From Bacteroidales bacterium (GTDB lineage: Bacteria > Bacteroidota > Bacteroidia > Bacteroidales > GCA-2748055): a DNA stretch of 7,126 bases. Shown here piece by piece: positions 1 to 6,480 of this stretch. The number at the start of each line of letters is the position of its first letter. Position 1 is the first letter of the stretch. The translations under genes were made by a program, and so were the position numbers. The stretch covers positions 1 to 7,126 of the forward strand of contig JAGLTY010000106.1 of NCBI GenBank assembly GCA_023135025.1, given 5' to 3'. The notes beneath the pieces are model-generated. The model was not told the origin of the DNA. It worked only from the letters and a program-made list of their open reading frames with translations, and did not search any database.

Positions 1-1
1 T

Positions 2-1372
2 GTGGAAAATGCAAACGATGCCCCCACCTTTACCTCCACACCAGTCACAACTGCCACGCAGGGAACAGCCTATACCTATACCGCTATAGCGGAGGATATT
101 GATGGGGATGACCTCACATTCAGTGCTCCCGTTCTTCCAGCATGGTTAAACTTCAATGTTACATCACATATACTGAGCGGAATACCTGGCAATGACGATG
201 TAGGAGATAACAGTGTCTCCCTGAGGATCAATGATGGAACTGTCAATGTGGCCCAGTCCTTTGTAATAGTCGTGGGCAACATAAACGATGCCCCGACCTT
301 TACATCCACACCTGACACAGTAGCCCGCCCGGGAACAGCTTATGAATACAGGGTTACAGCAGAGGATATAGACGGGGATGCCCTCACCTTCACTGCTCTG
401 GTGCTTCCCGGATGGTTAATCTTCAATCCTTCAACACATGTACTGAGCGCAACTCCTGGAGATGAAGATGTAGGTGATCAACACGTTATCATAAGGGTTT
501 CTGATGGATCACTCTTTGCGGATCAGATCTTCGTCATTACAGTTGGTTACGGAAACCATGCCCCGACCTTTACCTCCGACCCGGCAACTTCAGTTATGAT
601 AGGTGAATCATATGTATATACTATAACAGCGCAGGATATCGATGGTGATGCTCTGACCTATTCTGCTCCTCAGTTACCTGACTGGTTAACATTCTATCCT
701 GCAACACATGTGGTAAGTGGGGTTCCTCACAGTGATGATTTAGGTCGTCACAATGTTACCGTAAGGGTATCTGATGGAACTGTATCGGCCGACCAGTCTT
801 TTCCAATAACAGTCGAAAATGAAAACGTTGTACCGACATTCACATCCACACCGGTGACATCAGTCCTGGAGGGAGAATTATATGTATATTATGCTACAGC
901 TGAGGATGCGGATGCTGATGCCCTTACCTTTTATGCTCCTCTGTTGCCTGACTGGTTAACTTTCGATATCATTACACATGTTCTACACGGCACCCCCGAC
1001 CATGGAGATGCAGGTGATCACAATGTGACTCTAATGGTTTCGGATGGAGAAGCAACAGTGAATCAGGACTTTACCATCACTGTCGAAGTTGAGACTGGTG
1101 TTGGAATAGTTGATATCCAGTCGCCCGATTTCATGGTGTTATATCCGAATCCTACCGATGGCAGATTCTTTGTTGAAATGGCCGCAGAATTTGAGAAAGA
1201 GGTGACACTGGAGATTATCGATGCGGCAGGAAAAGTTCTGTTACAGCAAATTTTTCCTTCACACATTCTGATTCAAGAAGAGTTCGATCTGAGCAATCGG
1301 CCCGCTGGCATCTACTTCATTAGAGTTTATTATGATTCAGGCCAGACTTTTGGGAAATTGATCATCTTCTAA
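2..1372 (+). CDS. 5'-truncated cell-surface repeat protein with cadherin-like/Ig-like repeats and a T9SS type A sorting domain
   Basis: This is the C-terminal part of a large secreted protein, probably anchored on or released from the cell surface by the type IX secretion system. The first readable codon, GTG, is almost certainly an internal valine and not a start: residues 1-4 (VENA) match VENE at 271-274, just before the fourth repeat, so at least one more repeat lies upstream. Residues 5-364 are four 90-residue repeats resembling the He_PIG/CADG (putative Ig, dystroglycan-type cadherin-like) family. Each runs from a PTFTS-like start through an acidic DIDGD turn, LPxWLxF, a G-[IVT]-P motif and VSDG to a final ITV strand. 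Residues about 365-379 are a linker, and 380-456 form the sorting domain (LYPNPTDGRF, then GIYFIRV, then GKLIIF). Such repeats usually serve in adhesion, carbohydrate binding or as spacers; the working domain, if any, is off the window. No membrane anchor is seen. The DNA looks AT-richer than the genes that follow. The family call is confident; the biological role is unknown. Confidence 0.9.
   Translation: MENANDAPTFTSTPVTTATQGTAYTYTAIAEDIDGDDLTFSAPVLPAWLNFNVTSHILSGIPGNDDVGDNSVSLRINDGTVNVAQSFVIVVGNINDAPTFTSTPDTVARPGTAYEYRVTAEDIDGDALTFTALVLPGWLIFNPSTHVLSATPGDEDVGDQHVIIRVSDGSLFADQIFVITVGYGNHAPTFTSDPATSVMIGESYVYTITAQDIDGDALTYSAPQLPDWLTFYPATHVVSGVPHSDDLGRHNVTVRVSDGTVSADQSFPITVENENVVPTFTSTPVTSVLEGELYVYYATAEDADADALTFYAPLLPDWLTFDIITHVLHGTPDHGDAGDHNVTLMVSDGEATVNQDFTITVEVETGVGIVDIQSPDFMVLYPNPTDGRFFVEMAAEFEKEVTLEIIDAAGKVLLQQIFPSHILIQEEFDLSNRPAGIYFIRVYYDSGQTFGKLIIF
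14..1093 (+). repeat. Four in-frame 270-bp tandem repeats (90-residue cadherin-like/Ig-like domains)
   Basis: Units begin at 14, 284, 554 and 824, each at the Asn codon before (D/H/V)-(A/V)-P-T-F, and the last ends at 1093. Spacing is exactly 270 bp with no insertion or deletion across four copies. Conserved positions include PTFTS, Y-x-Y, the acidic turn, LPxWL, the (H/N)V-x-(L/V) strand and (V/I)-(S/N)-DG. The acidic turn reads DIDGD in copies 1-3 and DADAD in copy 4, where the glycine is lost. DNA identity is also clear locally, for example ccccgaccttta in copies 2 and 3 and cctgactggttaac in copies 3 and 4. The array probably continues upstream of the window. Confidence 0.93.
1139..1369 (+). 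other. T9SS type A C-terminal sorting domain (Por secretion tail)
   Basis: Residues 380-456 of the repeat protein match the usual layout of type A sorting domains: an LYPNPTDGRF start with the YPNP motif, a middle strand pair (VTLEIIDAAGKVL), an F-D-L-S segment before a PAGIYFIRV strand, and a short final G-K-L-I-I-F strand at the very C-terminus. In this family the domain directs the protein through the outer-membrane T9SS translocon, where it is normally removed. The match is by eye on motif order and end position. It is also the best phylum marker in the window. Confidence 0.92.
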
Positions 1373-1417
1373 CTCTCCCTTCTTCATCTGCCAAAATGTC
1401 AATTTCACCGTATTGGC

Positions 1418-1450
1418 TCAATATTTGACCTATCAGGGTCAAATTATTGA
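1418..1450. terminator. 13-bp imperfect palindrome in the grpE upstream spacer; possible terminator or operator
   Basis: The left arm TCAATATTTGACC (1418-1430) pairs with GGTCAAA plus TATTGA on the right (1437-1443 and 1445-1450). This gives 13 base pairs with a single bulged T at 1444 and a 6-base loop (tatcag). It sits 45 bp after the stop of the repeat protein and 21 bp before the grpE ATG. No T-tract follows, so a classical Rho-independent terminator is not well supported. The position would also suit an operator or a 5'-UTR hairpin controlling the chaperone genes. It does not resemble the CIRCE (HrcA) element. I could not place a clean Bacteroidota promoter (TTG / TAnnTTTG) in the 99-bp spacer. 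Confidence 0.5.
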
Positions 1451-1471
1451 ATCGTACTAGCGTTTATAAAA

Positions 1472-2065
1472 ATGGTAAAGAAGTTGGAAAAAGCTGAAAA
1501 ACAGCAGGATAAAAAGATAAAGGTTGAAGAAACCGTGAAGAAGGAGCAGGCTCAGAAGGAGGTTGAACAGGAAGAAACAGCTGAAGAGGCAGAAGCTGAA
1601 GAGAAAGAGGAGCCCAAAAAAGAGCCCACAGCAGAAGAAAAACTGGCAGAATTGCAGGATCGTTACCTGCGATTGTCAGCGGAGTATGACAACTTCCGGA
1701 AAAGGACCCTGAAAGAGAAGATCGACCTGCAGAAGAGCGCCAATGAAAATCTGCTGGAGGCGATACTGCCCGTTGCAGATGATTTTGACCGGGCCATGCA
1801 ATCGGTGGATGAGGCCATAGACATTGAGGCTGTCAAAGAGGGAATGAAGCTGATCTCTGGCAAGTTTCATGGATTCCTTAACCAGCAGGGTGTCAAAGAG
1901 ATTGGAGCAATCAACAAGGAATTCAACACAGATCTGCACGAAGCGATTACCAAGATTCCTGCTCCATCTAAAAAGCTAAAGGGCAAAGTGGTGGATGTGG
2001 TTCAGAAAGGATATTTTCTGAACGATAAGGTCCTGAGATTTTCAAAGGTGGTTATAGGGGAATAA
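1472..2065 (+). CDS. grpE: GrpE, nucleotide exchange factor for DnaK
   Basis: GrpE releases ADP from the Hsp70 chaperone DnaK in the cytoplasm, letting it drop its client and rebind ATP. The protein has 197 residues, the normal size. Residues 1-55 are a very Lys/Glu-rich, low-complexity tail. Residues about 55-115 hold the long dimerising helix ([22 protein letters not shown]), followed by the helical bundle to about 140. Residues 141-197 form the beta wing that contacts DnaK, with [10 protein letters not shown] (151-160) and [21 protein letters not shown], both typical of the family. The ATG at 1472 is the first start after the spacer and has no Shine-Dalgarno, only an A/T-rich leader (tttataaaa), as is common in Bacteroidota. 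dnaJ begins 1 bp after the stop, so the two are surely co-expressed. dnaK is not visible here. The identification is firm. Confidence 0.97.
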   Translation: MVKKLEKAEKQQDKKIKVEETVKKEQAQKEVEQEETAEEAEAEEKEEPKKEPTAEEKLAELQDRYLRLSAEYDNFRKRTLKEKIDLQKSANENLLEAILPVADDFDRAMQSVDEAIDIEAVKEGMKLISGKFHGFLNQQGVKEIGAINKEFNTDLHEAITKIPAPSKKLKGKVVDVVQKGYFLNDKVLRFSKVVIGE

Positions 2066-2066
2066 G

Positions 2067-3203
2067 ATGGAAAAAAGAGATTATTACGAAATACTCGGCG
2101 TATCTAAAAGTGCTGCCCAGGACGAGATCAAGAAAGCGTACCGGAAGCAGGCACTGCAGTACCATCCCGATAAGAATCAGGGCAACAAGGAGGCTGAAGA
2201 GAAGTTCAAAGAGGCAGCTGAAGCCTATGAGATTCTTTCCGATACCCAGAAACGTCAGAAGTACGACCAGTTTGGCCATGCTGCCTTCCAAAACGGGGGA
2301 GCCGGTGGCTTTCACGGCGGCGGAATGACCATGGAGGATATCTTCTCCCAGTTTGGAGACATCTTTGGCGGATTTGGCGGATTTAGCGGAGGCTCCAGGG
2401 GTGGCGGTGTCACCAAAGGATCCAACCTGCGAGTAAAGGTGAAGCTGAACCTGGAGGAGGTGGCCAGGGGCGTAGAGAAGAAGATTAAAGTAAAAAAATA
2501 TGTCTCCTGCGATGCCTGCGGCGGATCGGGAGCCAAACACGGTACTGCTAAAAATACCTGCCAGACCTGTCACGGCCACGGCCAGGTTACCCGTGTTACC
2601 AATACATTCCTGGGGCAGATGCAAACGGCATCCACCTGTCCCACCTGTCACGGCGAAGGAACCACCATCAGTCAGAAGTGCGAATCGTGCTACGGCGAAG
2701 GAATTGTGAAAAAAGAGGAGGTGATCAAGATCAATATCCCCGCAGGGGTGGCAGAAGGAATGCAGGTAAAAATGAGCGGTAAAGGCAATGCTGCGCGCCG
2801 GGGCGGTGTCAACGGCGACCTGCTGGTCATTATCCAGGAGGAGAACCATCCGGAACTGACCAGGGATGGAAGCGATCTGCTCTACAATCTTTACCTGAGC
2901 ATACCACAGGCCACCCTGGGTGCCACAGTGGAGATCCCCACTGTGGAGGGACGGGCCAAGATCAAGATCGAAGCAGGGACCCAGCCAGGACGGGTACTGC
3001 GACTCAGGGGAAAAGGTATACCCGAGGTCAATGGTTACGGAAAGGGCGATCTGCTGGTACAGATCAATGTATGGATCCCAAAATCGCTGGACAAAGAGGA
3101 GCGAAAGGTATTTGAAAAGATGGTACAATCGGATACCTTTACCCCCCAACCCGACAGATCAGAACCCAGTTTCTTTAACCGGATGAAAAATTTCTTTGAA
3201 TGA
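2067..3203 (+). CDS. dnaJ: DnaJ, Hsp40 co-chaperone (class A)
   Basis: DnaJ delivers unfolded clients to DnaK and triggers its ATP hydrolysis. At 378 residues the protein is full length with the complete class A layout. The J domain spans about 5-70 with HPD at 33-35. A Gly/Phe-rich linker follows at about 75-115 (GGFGGFSGG). The zinc domain has four CxxCxGxG motifs starting at Cys148, Cys165, Cys191 and Cys205. The C-terminal client-binding barrels run from about 115 to 147 and from 212 to 345, and a short charged tail ends the protein. All eight zinc ligands and the HPD are intact, so an active protein is expected. An AGGGG stretch 7-11 bp before the ATG, inside the grpE end, could act as a ribosome-binding site. 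The 3' end overlaps the next gene by 4 bp (ATGA). Confidence is very high. Confidence 0.98.
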   Translation: MEKRDYYEILGVSKSAAQDEIKKAYRKQALQYHPDKNQGNKEAEEKFKEAAEAYEILSDTQKRQKYDQFGHAAFQNGGAGGFHGGGMTMEDIFSQFGDIFGGFGGFSGGSRGGGVTKGSNLRVKVKLNLEEVARGVEKKIKVKKYVSCDACGGSGAKHGTAKNTCQTCHGHGQVTRVTNTFLGQMQTASTCPTCHGEGTTISQKCESCYGEGIVKKEEVIKINIPAGVAEGMQVKMSGKGNAARRGGVNGDLLVIIQEENHPELTRDGSDLLYNLYLSIPQATLGATVEIPTVEGRAKIKIEAGTQPGRVLRLRGKGIPEVNGYGKGDLLVQINVWIPKSLDKEERKVFEKMVQSDTFTPQPDRSEPSFFNRMKNFFE

Positions 3204-4162
3204 ACCGAGCCAGCGAGCTCAGCGGAGCTAATCTTATTACTGCCAGTGAAGTTGTAAAGGACTTCAGCGGACACAGGGCACTGAACCATGTGTCGATGGA
3301 GGTCCCTGAAGGCAGCATCTATGGCTTGCTGGGACCCAATGGTGCCGGGAAGACCACACTGCTTCGCATTATCAATCAGATTACCGCACCCGACCAGGGC
3401 TCCATCCTGTTCGAGGGAGCACCTATCGATCAGGAACACCGGCATATGATCGGTTACCTGCCGGAAGAGCGGGGACTCTACAACAAGATGAAGGTTGGAG
3501 AACAGGCATTGTACCTGGCACAGCTGAAGGGACTCTCCAGGCAGGAGGCCATGAAGAGGCTGAAAATGTGGTTCCTGAAATTTGAGATTGAAGCGTGGTG
3601 GGACAAAAAGGTGGAGGAGCTCTCCAAGGGAATGGCGCAGAAGGTGCAATTTATCATCACGGTACTGCACGAACCAAGGCTCCTGATCTTCGATGAACCC
3701 TTCAGTGGGTTCGACCCCATCAATGTGAATCTGTTGAAGCAGGAGATTCTTCAGATGAAAGAGCAGGGAGCCACCATCATCTTCTCCACCCACAACATGG
3801 CATCTGTAGAGGAGCTCTGCGACCATATCACCCTGCTCAATGAGTCAGAAGTAGTACTACAGGGAGAGATCTCAGAGATCAGGGAGAGGTACCGGGCCAA
3901 TAAGTATCAGGTCACTTTTTCAGGCAGTGAAGATAGACTGGCCAGTGGTCTGGACCCCCGGTTTGAACTGCTGAGGGTGGAAGAAAACGGCATGGGCCGG
4001 AAGGCCACCATACAGATTAAAGAAGAGGGGGAGGGATCGGGCAACCTGATCAGGAACCTGGTGGAGATCACAGAGATTAAAGCTTTTCACGAGATATTGC
4101 CGGGCATGAACGATATATTTATCCAGGTGGTCAATGAGACCATTCACAAGAAGGGAACCTGA
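3200..4162 (+). CDS. ABC-2 type exporter ATP-binding subunit (NatA/YhaQ-like, DUF4162 tail)
   Basis: This is the ATPase that would power the membrane subunit encoded next. The 320 residues carry Walker A GPNGAGKT at 45-52, a Q-loop region reading [10 protein letters not shown], with Glu where most ABC proteins have Gln, a signature LSKGM at 141-145 instead of LSGGQ, Walker B LLIFDE ending in Asp165-Glu166 followed by PFSGFDP, and the switch His198 in STHNM. The PEERGLY variant is typical of the NatA/YhaQ branch. Residues about 230-315 fit the DUF4162 C-terminal domain of that branch. The start ATG lies inside the dnaJ stop (ATGA) with no Shine-Dalgarno, implying translational coupling; the next Met (in VSMEV) is too close to the ATPase core. 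The substrate is unknown. NatA homologues are linked to sodium export, but members also export peptides or other compounds, so sodium is only a possibility. Confidence 0.92.
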   Translation: MNRASELSGANLITASEVVKDFSGHRALNHVSMEVPEGSIYGLLGPNGAGKTTLLRIINQITAPDQGSILFEGAPIDQEHRHMIGYLPEERGLYNKMKVGEQALYLAQLKGLSRQEAMKRLKMWFLKFEIEAWWDKKVEELSKGMAQKVQFIITVLHEPRLLIFDEPFSGFDPINVNLLKQEILQMKEQGATIIFSTHNMASVEELCDHITLLNESEVVLQGEISEIRERYRANKYQVTFSGSEDRLASGLDPRFELLRVEENGMGRKATIQIKEEGEGSGNLIRNLVEITEIKAFHEILPGMNDIFIQVVNETIHKKGT

Positions 4163-4164
4163 TC

Positions 4165-5550
4165 ATGAATAAAATATATCTGATCATTCGGAGGGAGTAT
4201 CTTACCCGCATCAGGAAGAAGTCCTTTATCATCATGTCGGTACTGGGGCCCCTGATCTTTGCAGCCTATATTTTGATCCCCATGTACTTTGCCACACTGG
4301 AGGACAAGGAGGAGAAGAGAATGGTGGTGATCGACGACTCTAAACTTTTTACCGAACAGGGAGCGGATGGTCCCGTTTTTGTCATCCCGGAAACCGAAAC
4401 CCTGAAATTCCAGGTGATCGAGGGTGTCCCCATCGAAACATTCAGGGAGACTTTTGAGGAGTCGGGGTACTATGGCCTGTTGTTTATCCCCTCCAATATC
4501 CTGGCTTCGGAATCATCATTGATCTACTCTACCAAGCAGATCTCCATAGAAATTTCAGAGTACCTGGAGCGTTCCATGGAGAGCGAAATTGAACACTTGA
4601 AACTGGCCCAGCATGATATCGAGGAGATTGAAAAGATCCTGGCGGAGGTAGAGACCAGTATCAATGTAAGAAATATCAAGTGGACAAAAGATGGTAAGAG
4701 CCAGGAGAGTAACACCGGTGTGGTGATGGGTGTTGGGTACCTGGGGGGAATGATGATCTTTTTCTTTATTTTCTTCTTCGGTTCTCAGGTAATGCGCGGG
4801 GTGATCGAAGAGAAGGTGAGCCGCATCATAGAAGTGATTGTCAGCTCTGTGAAACCATTCCAACTGATGATGGGCAAGATTATCGGGGTGGGACTTACCG
4901 GTCTGACCCAGTTCCTGATCTGGTCGATCCTTTCTGCCATGCTGATTACCGGACTGAAAGCAGCCTTCTTCCCGGAACTGAACCAGACCCCTACCGAACA
5001 GGTGGTGTCATCCGACCTCTTTGGCCAGGGAGCCAGCGGAGAGAATCTGGTAAACCGGTCTGCCGAAACAGAGGCAAGCAGTGAGATGGATATGGCACAG
5101 GAGATTTTTGCCTCCTTGAAATCGATCAATGCCGGGGTAATGATCGGTTCGTTCCTTTTCTTCTTTATTTTCGGTTACCTGCTATATGCTGCCATGTTTG
5201 CGGTGATCGGTTCGGCAGTGGATAATGAGACAGATACACAGCAACTGATCTTCCCTGTCATCCTGCCACTGGTCCTGGGTCTCTATGTGATGATCAGCGC
5301 CATCAATAACCCGGATAATGCACTATCGTTCTGGTTCAGCATCATCCCGTTTACATCACCGGTGGTTATGATGGTACGAATCCCCTTCGGAGTACCCTGG
5401 TGGCAACTGGCCCTCTCTGGCTCCCTTCTGATAGGTACATTCCTGGGTATGACATGGGTGGCAGGAAAGGTTTACCGAACCGGGATCCTGATGTATGGTA
5501 AGAAAAACAGCTATAAAGAGATCTGGAAATGGCTAAGGTATAGCTCATGA
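4165..5550 (+). CDS. ABC-2 type exporter membrane subunit (NatB-like)
   Basis: This is the permease partner of the preceding ATPase, 461 residues long. It has the NatB/ABC2_membrane_3 architecture: a basic N-terminus (RREYLTRIRKKS), a first membrane helix at about 21-43, and a large outside domain at about 45-183, part of it helical and Glu-rich (133-165). A membrane bundle follows, with segments at about 184-206, 236-263, 323-349, 360-382, 390-405 (weaker) and 412-436. The stretch VIEEKVSRIIEVIVSSVKP (213-231) is the characteristic cytoplasmic coupling region that meets the ATPase. A hydrophilic Ser/Glu/Gln-rich loop at about 271-318 separates two membrane segments. The gene starts 2 bp after the ATPase stop, with AAGGGA 8-13 bp upstream as a plausible ribosome-binding site. 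Its end overlaps the phosphatase gene by 4 bp. The substrate cannot be deduced. Confidence 0.9.
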   Translation: MNKIYLIIRREYLTRIRKKSFIIMSVLGPLIFAAYILIPMYFATLEDKEEKRMVVIDDSKLFTEQGADGPVFVIPETETLKFQVIEGVPIETFRETFEESGYYGLLFIPSNILASESSLIYSTKQISIEISEYLERSMESEIEHLKLAQHDIEEIEKILAEVETSINVRNIKWTKDGKSQESNTGVVMGVGYLGGMMIFFFIFFFGSQVMRGVIEEKVSRIIEVIVSSVKPFQLMMGKIIGVGLTGLTQFLIWSILSAMLITGLKAAFFPELNQTPTEQVVSSDLFGQGASGENLVNRSAETEASSEMDMAQEIFASLKSINAGVMIGSFLFFFIFGYLLYAAMFAVIGSAVDNETDTQQLIFPVILPLVLGLYVMISAINNPDNALSFWFSIIPFTSPVVMMVRIPFGVPWWQLALSGSLLIGTFLGMTWVAGKVYRTGILMYGKKNSYKEIWKWLRYSS

Positions 5551-6464
5551 TTACAGCGATTCTCGATTTCGGCACCAACACTTTTAACCTCCTGATTGCT
5601 GAGCGGAAGGAGCGCAGTTTCAATATCCTGCACAGCAGCAAGCAGCCTGTAAAGCTGGGAAAGGGAGGTATTCAGGCGAATCGTATTACTCCGGATGCAT
5701 TTGAACGAGGGTTCGTAGCCATACAGAACCACATGGAGACCATTGCTCTTTATAATGTGGACGAAATCCGTGCCTTTGCCACTTCGGCCATCAGAAACGC
5801 TGCCAACGGAGAGAAATTTACCGAAGAGGTTTACCGGAAGTTCGGTGTCAGGGTCAGGGTGATCCCCGGTGAACGGGAGGCGGAACTGATCTACAAAGGG
5901 GTACGCCAGGCTGTCTCCTTGAACGAAAGCTACGTAATGATCCTCGATATCGGGGGAGGAAGCATCGAGTTTATCATCTGCAACATAGAGGGGATTGTCT
6001 GGAAACACAGTTTCGAACTGGGGATGGCCAGGCTGATGGAACTGTTCACCCTTTCGGATCCCATTACCCCTGAAGAGATACGGGCCCTGGAATCCTATTT
6101 CATGGATGAGCTGGCACCACTGCTGGAGGTGGTAAAAAAAGTAAAACCATACACCCTGATTGGGGCCTCGGGATCTTTTGATACGTTTCATGCACTGATC
6201 CTCCATCGCAAGGGGATGGAGGCAGACCAGTTCCACGGAAGGGAGATCTCCCTGAAAGAGTACAAAAAGCTTCACCGTCTGCTGCTCCGTTCTACCGCAG
6301 AGCAACGCAGGGCCATGCCCGGTATGGAACCCGTGCGGGTGGAGATGATTGTGGCCGCCACAATTTTTGTTAGTTTTGTGCTACGCGCCTGCCAAATCAG
6401 ACACCTTCATCACTCAGAATTTGCACTGAAAGAGGGGGTCATCTCCGAACTGGTGGGTATCTGA
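5547..6464 (+). CDS. Ppx/GppA-family phosphatase (short form)
   Basis: This family, of the actin/Hsp70-like ATPase fold, releases phosphate from the ends of polyphosphate (Ppx) or converts pppGpp to ppGpp (GppA), so it ties phosphate stores to the stringent response. Visible motifs are DFGTNTFNLL at 7-16 (phosphate 1 loop), FATSAIRNAANG, IPGEREAELIYKGV with Glu111 as the likely catalytic base, DIGGGSIEF at 134-142 (phosphate 2 loop), GASGSFDTF near 206-214, and a C-terminal helix MIVAATIFVSFVLR. At 305 residues it has only the two catalytic lobes and lacks the C-terminal helical/HD-like part of the roughly 500-residue E. coli enzymes; short forms are common in Bacteroidota. The ATG overlaps the permease stop (ATGA), with AAGG 8 bp upstream. 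I cannot tell from sequence which of the two substrates is preferred, so no gene symbol is given. Confidence 0.9.
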   Translation: MITAILDFGTNTFNLLIAERKERSFNILHSSKQPVKLGKGGIQANRITPDAFERGFVAIQNHMETIALYNVDEIRAFATSAIRNAANGEKFTEEVYRKFGVRVRVIPGEREAELIYKGVRQAVSLNESYVMILDIGGGSIEFIICNIEGIVWKHSFELGMARLMELFTLSDPITPEEIRALESYFMDELAPLLEVVKKVKPYTLIGASGSFDTFHALILHRKGMEADQFHGREISLKEYKKLHRLLLRSTAEQRRAMPGMEPVRVEMIVAATIFVSFVLRACQIRHLHHSEFALKEGVISELVGI

Positions 6465-6480
6465 ATCGAAAAATTTGATT

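Noticed and set aside
2..4. GTG at base 2 as the start of the repeat protein
   Set aside because: Residues VENA match the end-of-repeat VENE at 271-274, and no signal peptide follows, so the frame enters from outside the window and this is an internal valine.
14..1093. 270-bp repeats as a CRISPR array or mobile-element repeat
   Set aside because: The units are contiguous, in frame and translate to one protein domain family; there are no spacers, terminal inverted repeats or transposase.
1418..1450. CIRCE-type heat-shock operator before grpE
   Set aside because: The arms read TTTGACC/GGTCAAA, not TTAGCACTC/GAGTGCTAA, and the loop is 6 bases where CIRCE has 9.
1411..1466. Bacteroidota-type promoter (TTG ... 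TAnnTTTG) in the grpE spacer
   Set aside because: AATATTTG and TAGCGTTTA come close, but neither fits the -7 consensus with a -33 element at the right distance, so it was not called.
2052..3149. Long antisense open frame (365 codons) opposite dnaJ
   Set aside because: It lies entirely over a textbook dnaJ with all motifs intact. Its product shows no family motif, and such frames are expected opposite GC-biased coding sequence.
3035..3826. Antisense open frame (263 codons) opposite the dnaJ end and the ABC ATPase gene
   Set aside because: It spans two well-supported genes and their junction, has no recognisable domain and no credible start context; a shadow frame.
5511..6305. Antisense open frame (264 codons) opposite the Ppx/GppA gene
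   Set aside because: It is fully covered by the phosphatase gene, whose catalytic motifs are clear; the antisense product shows no family features.
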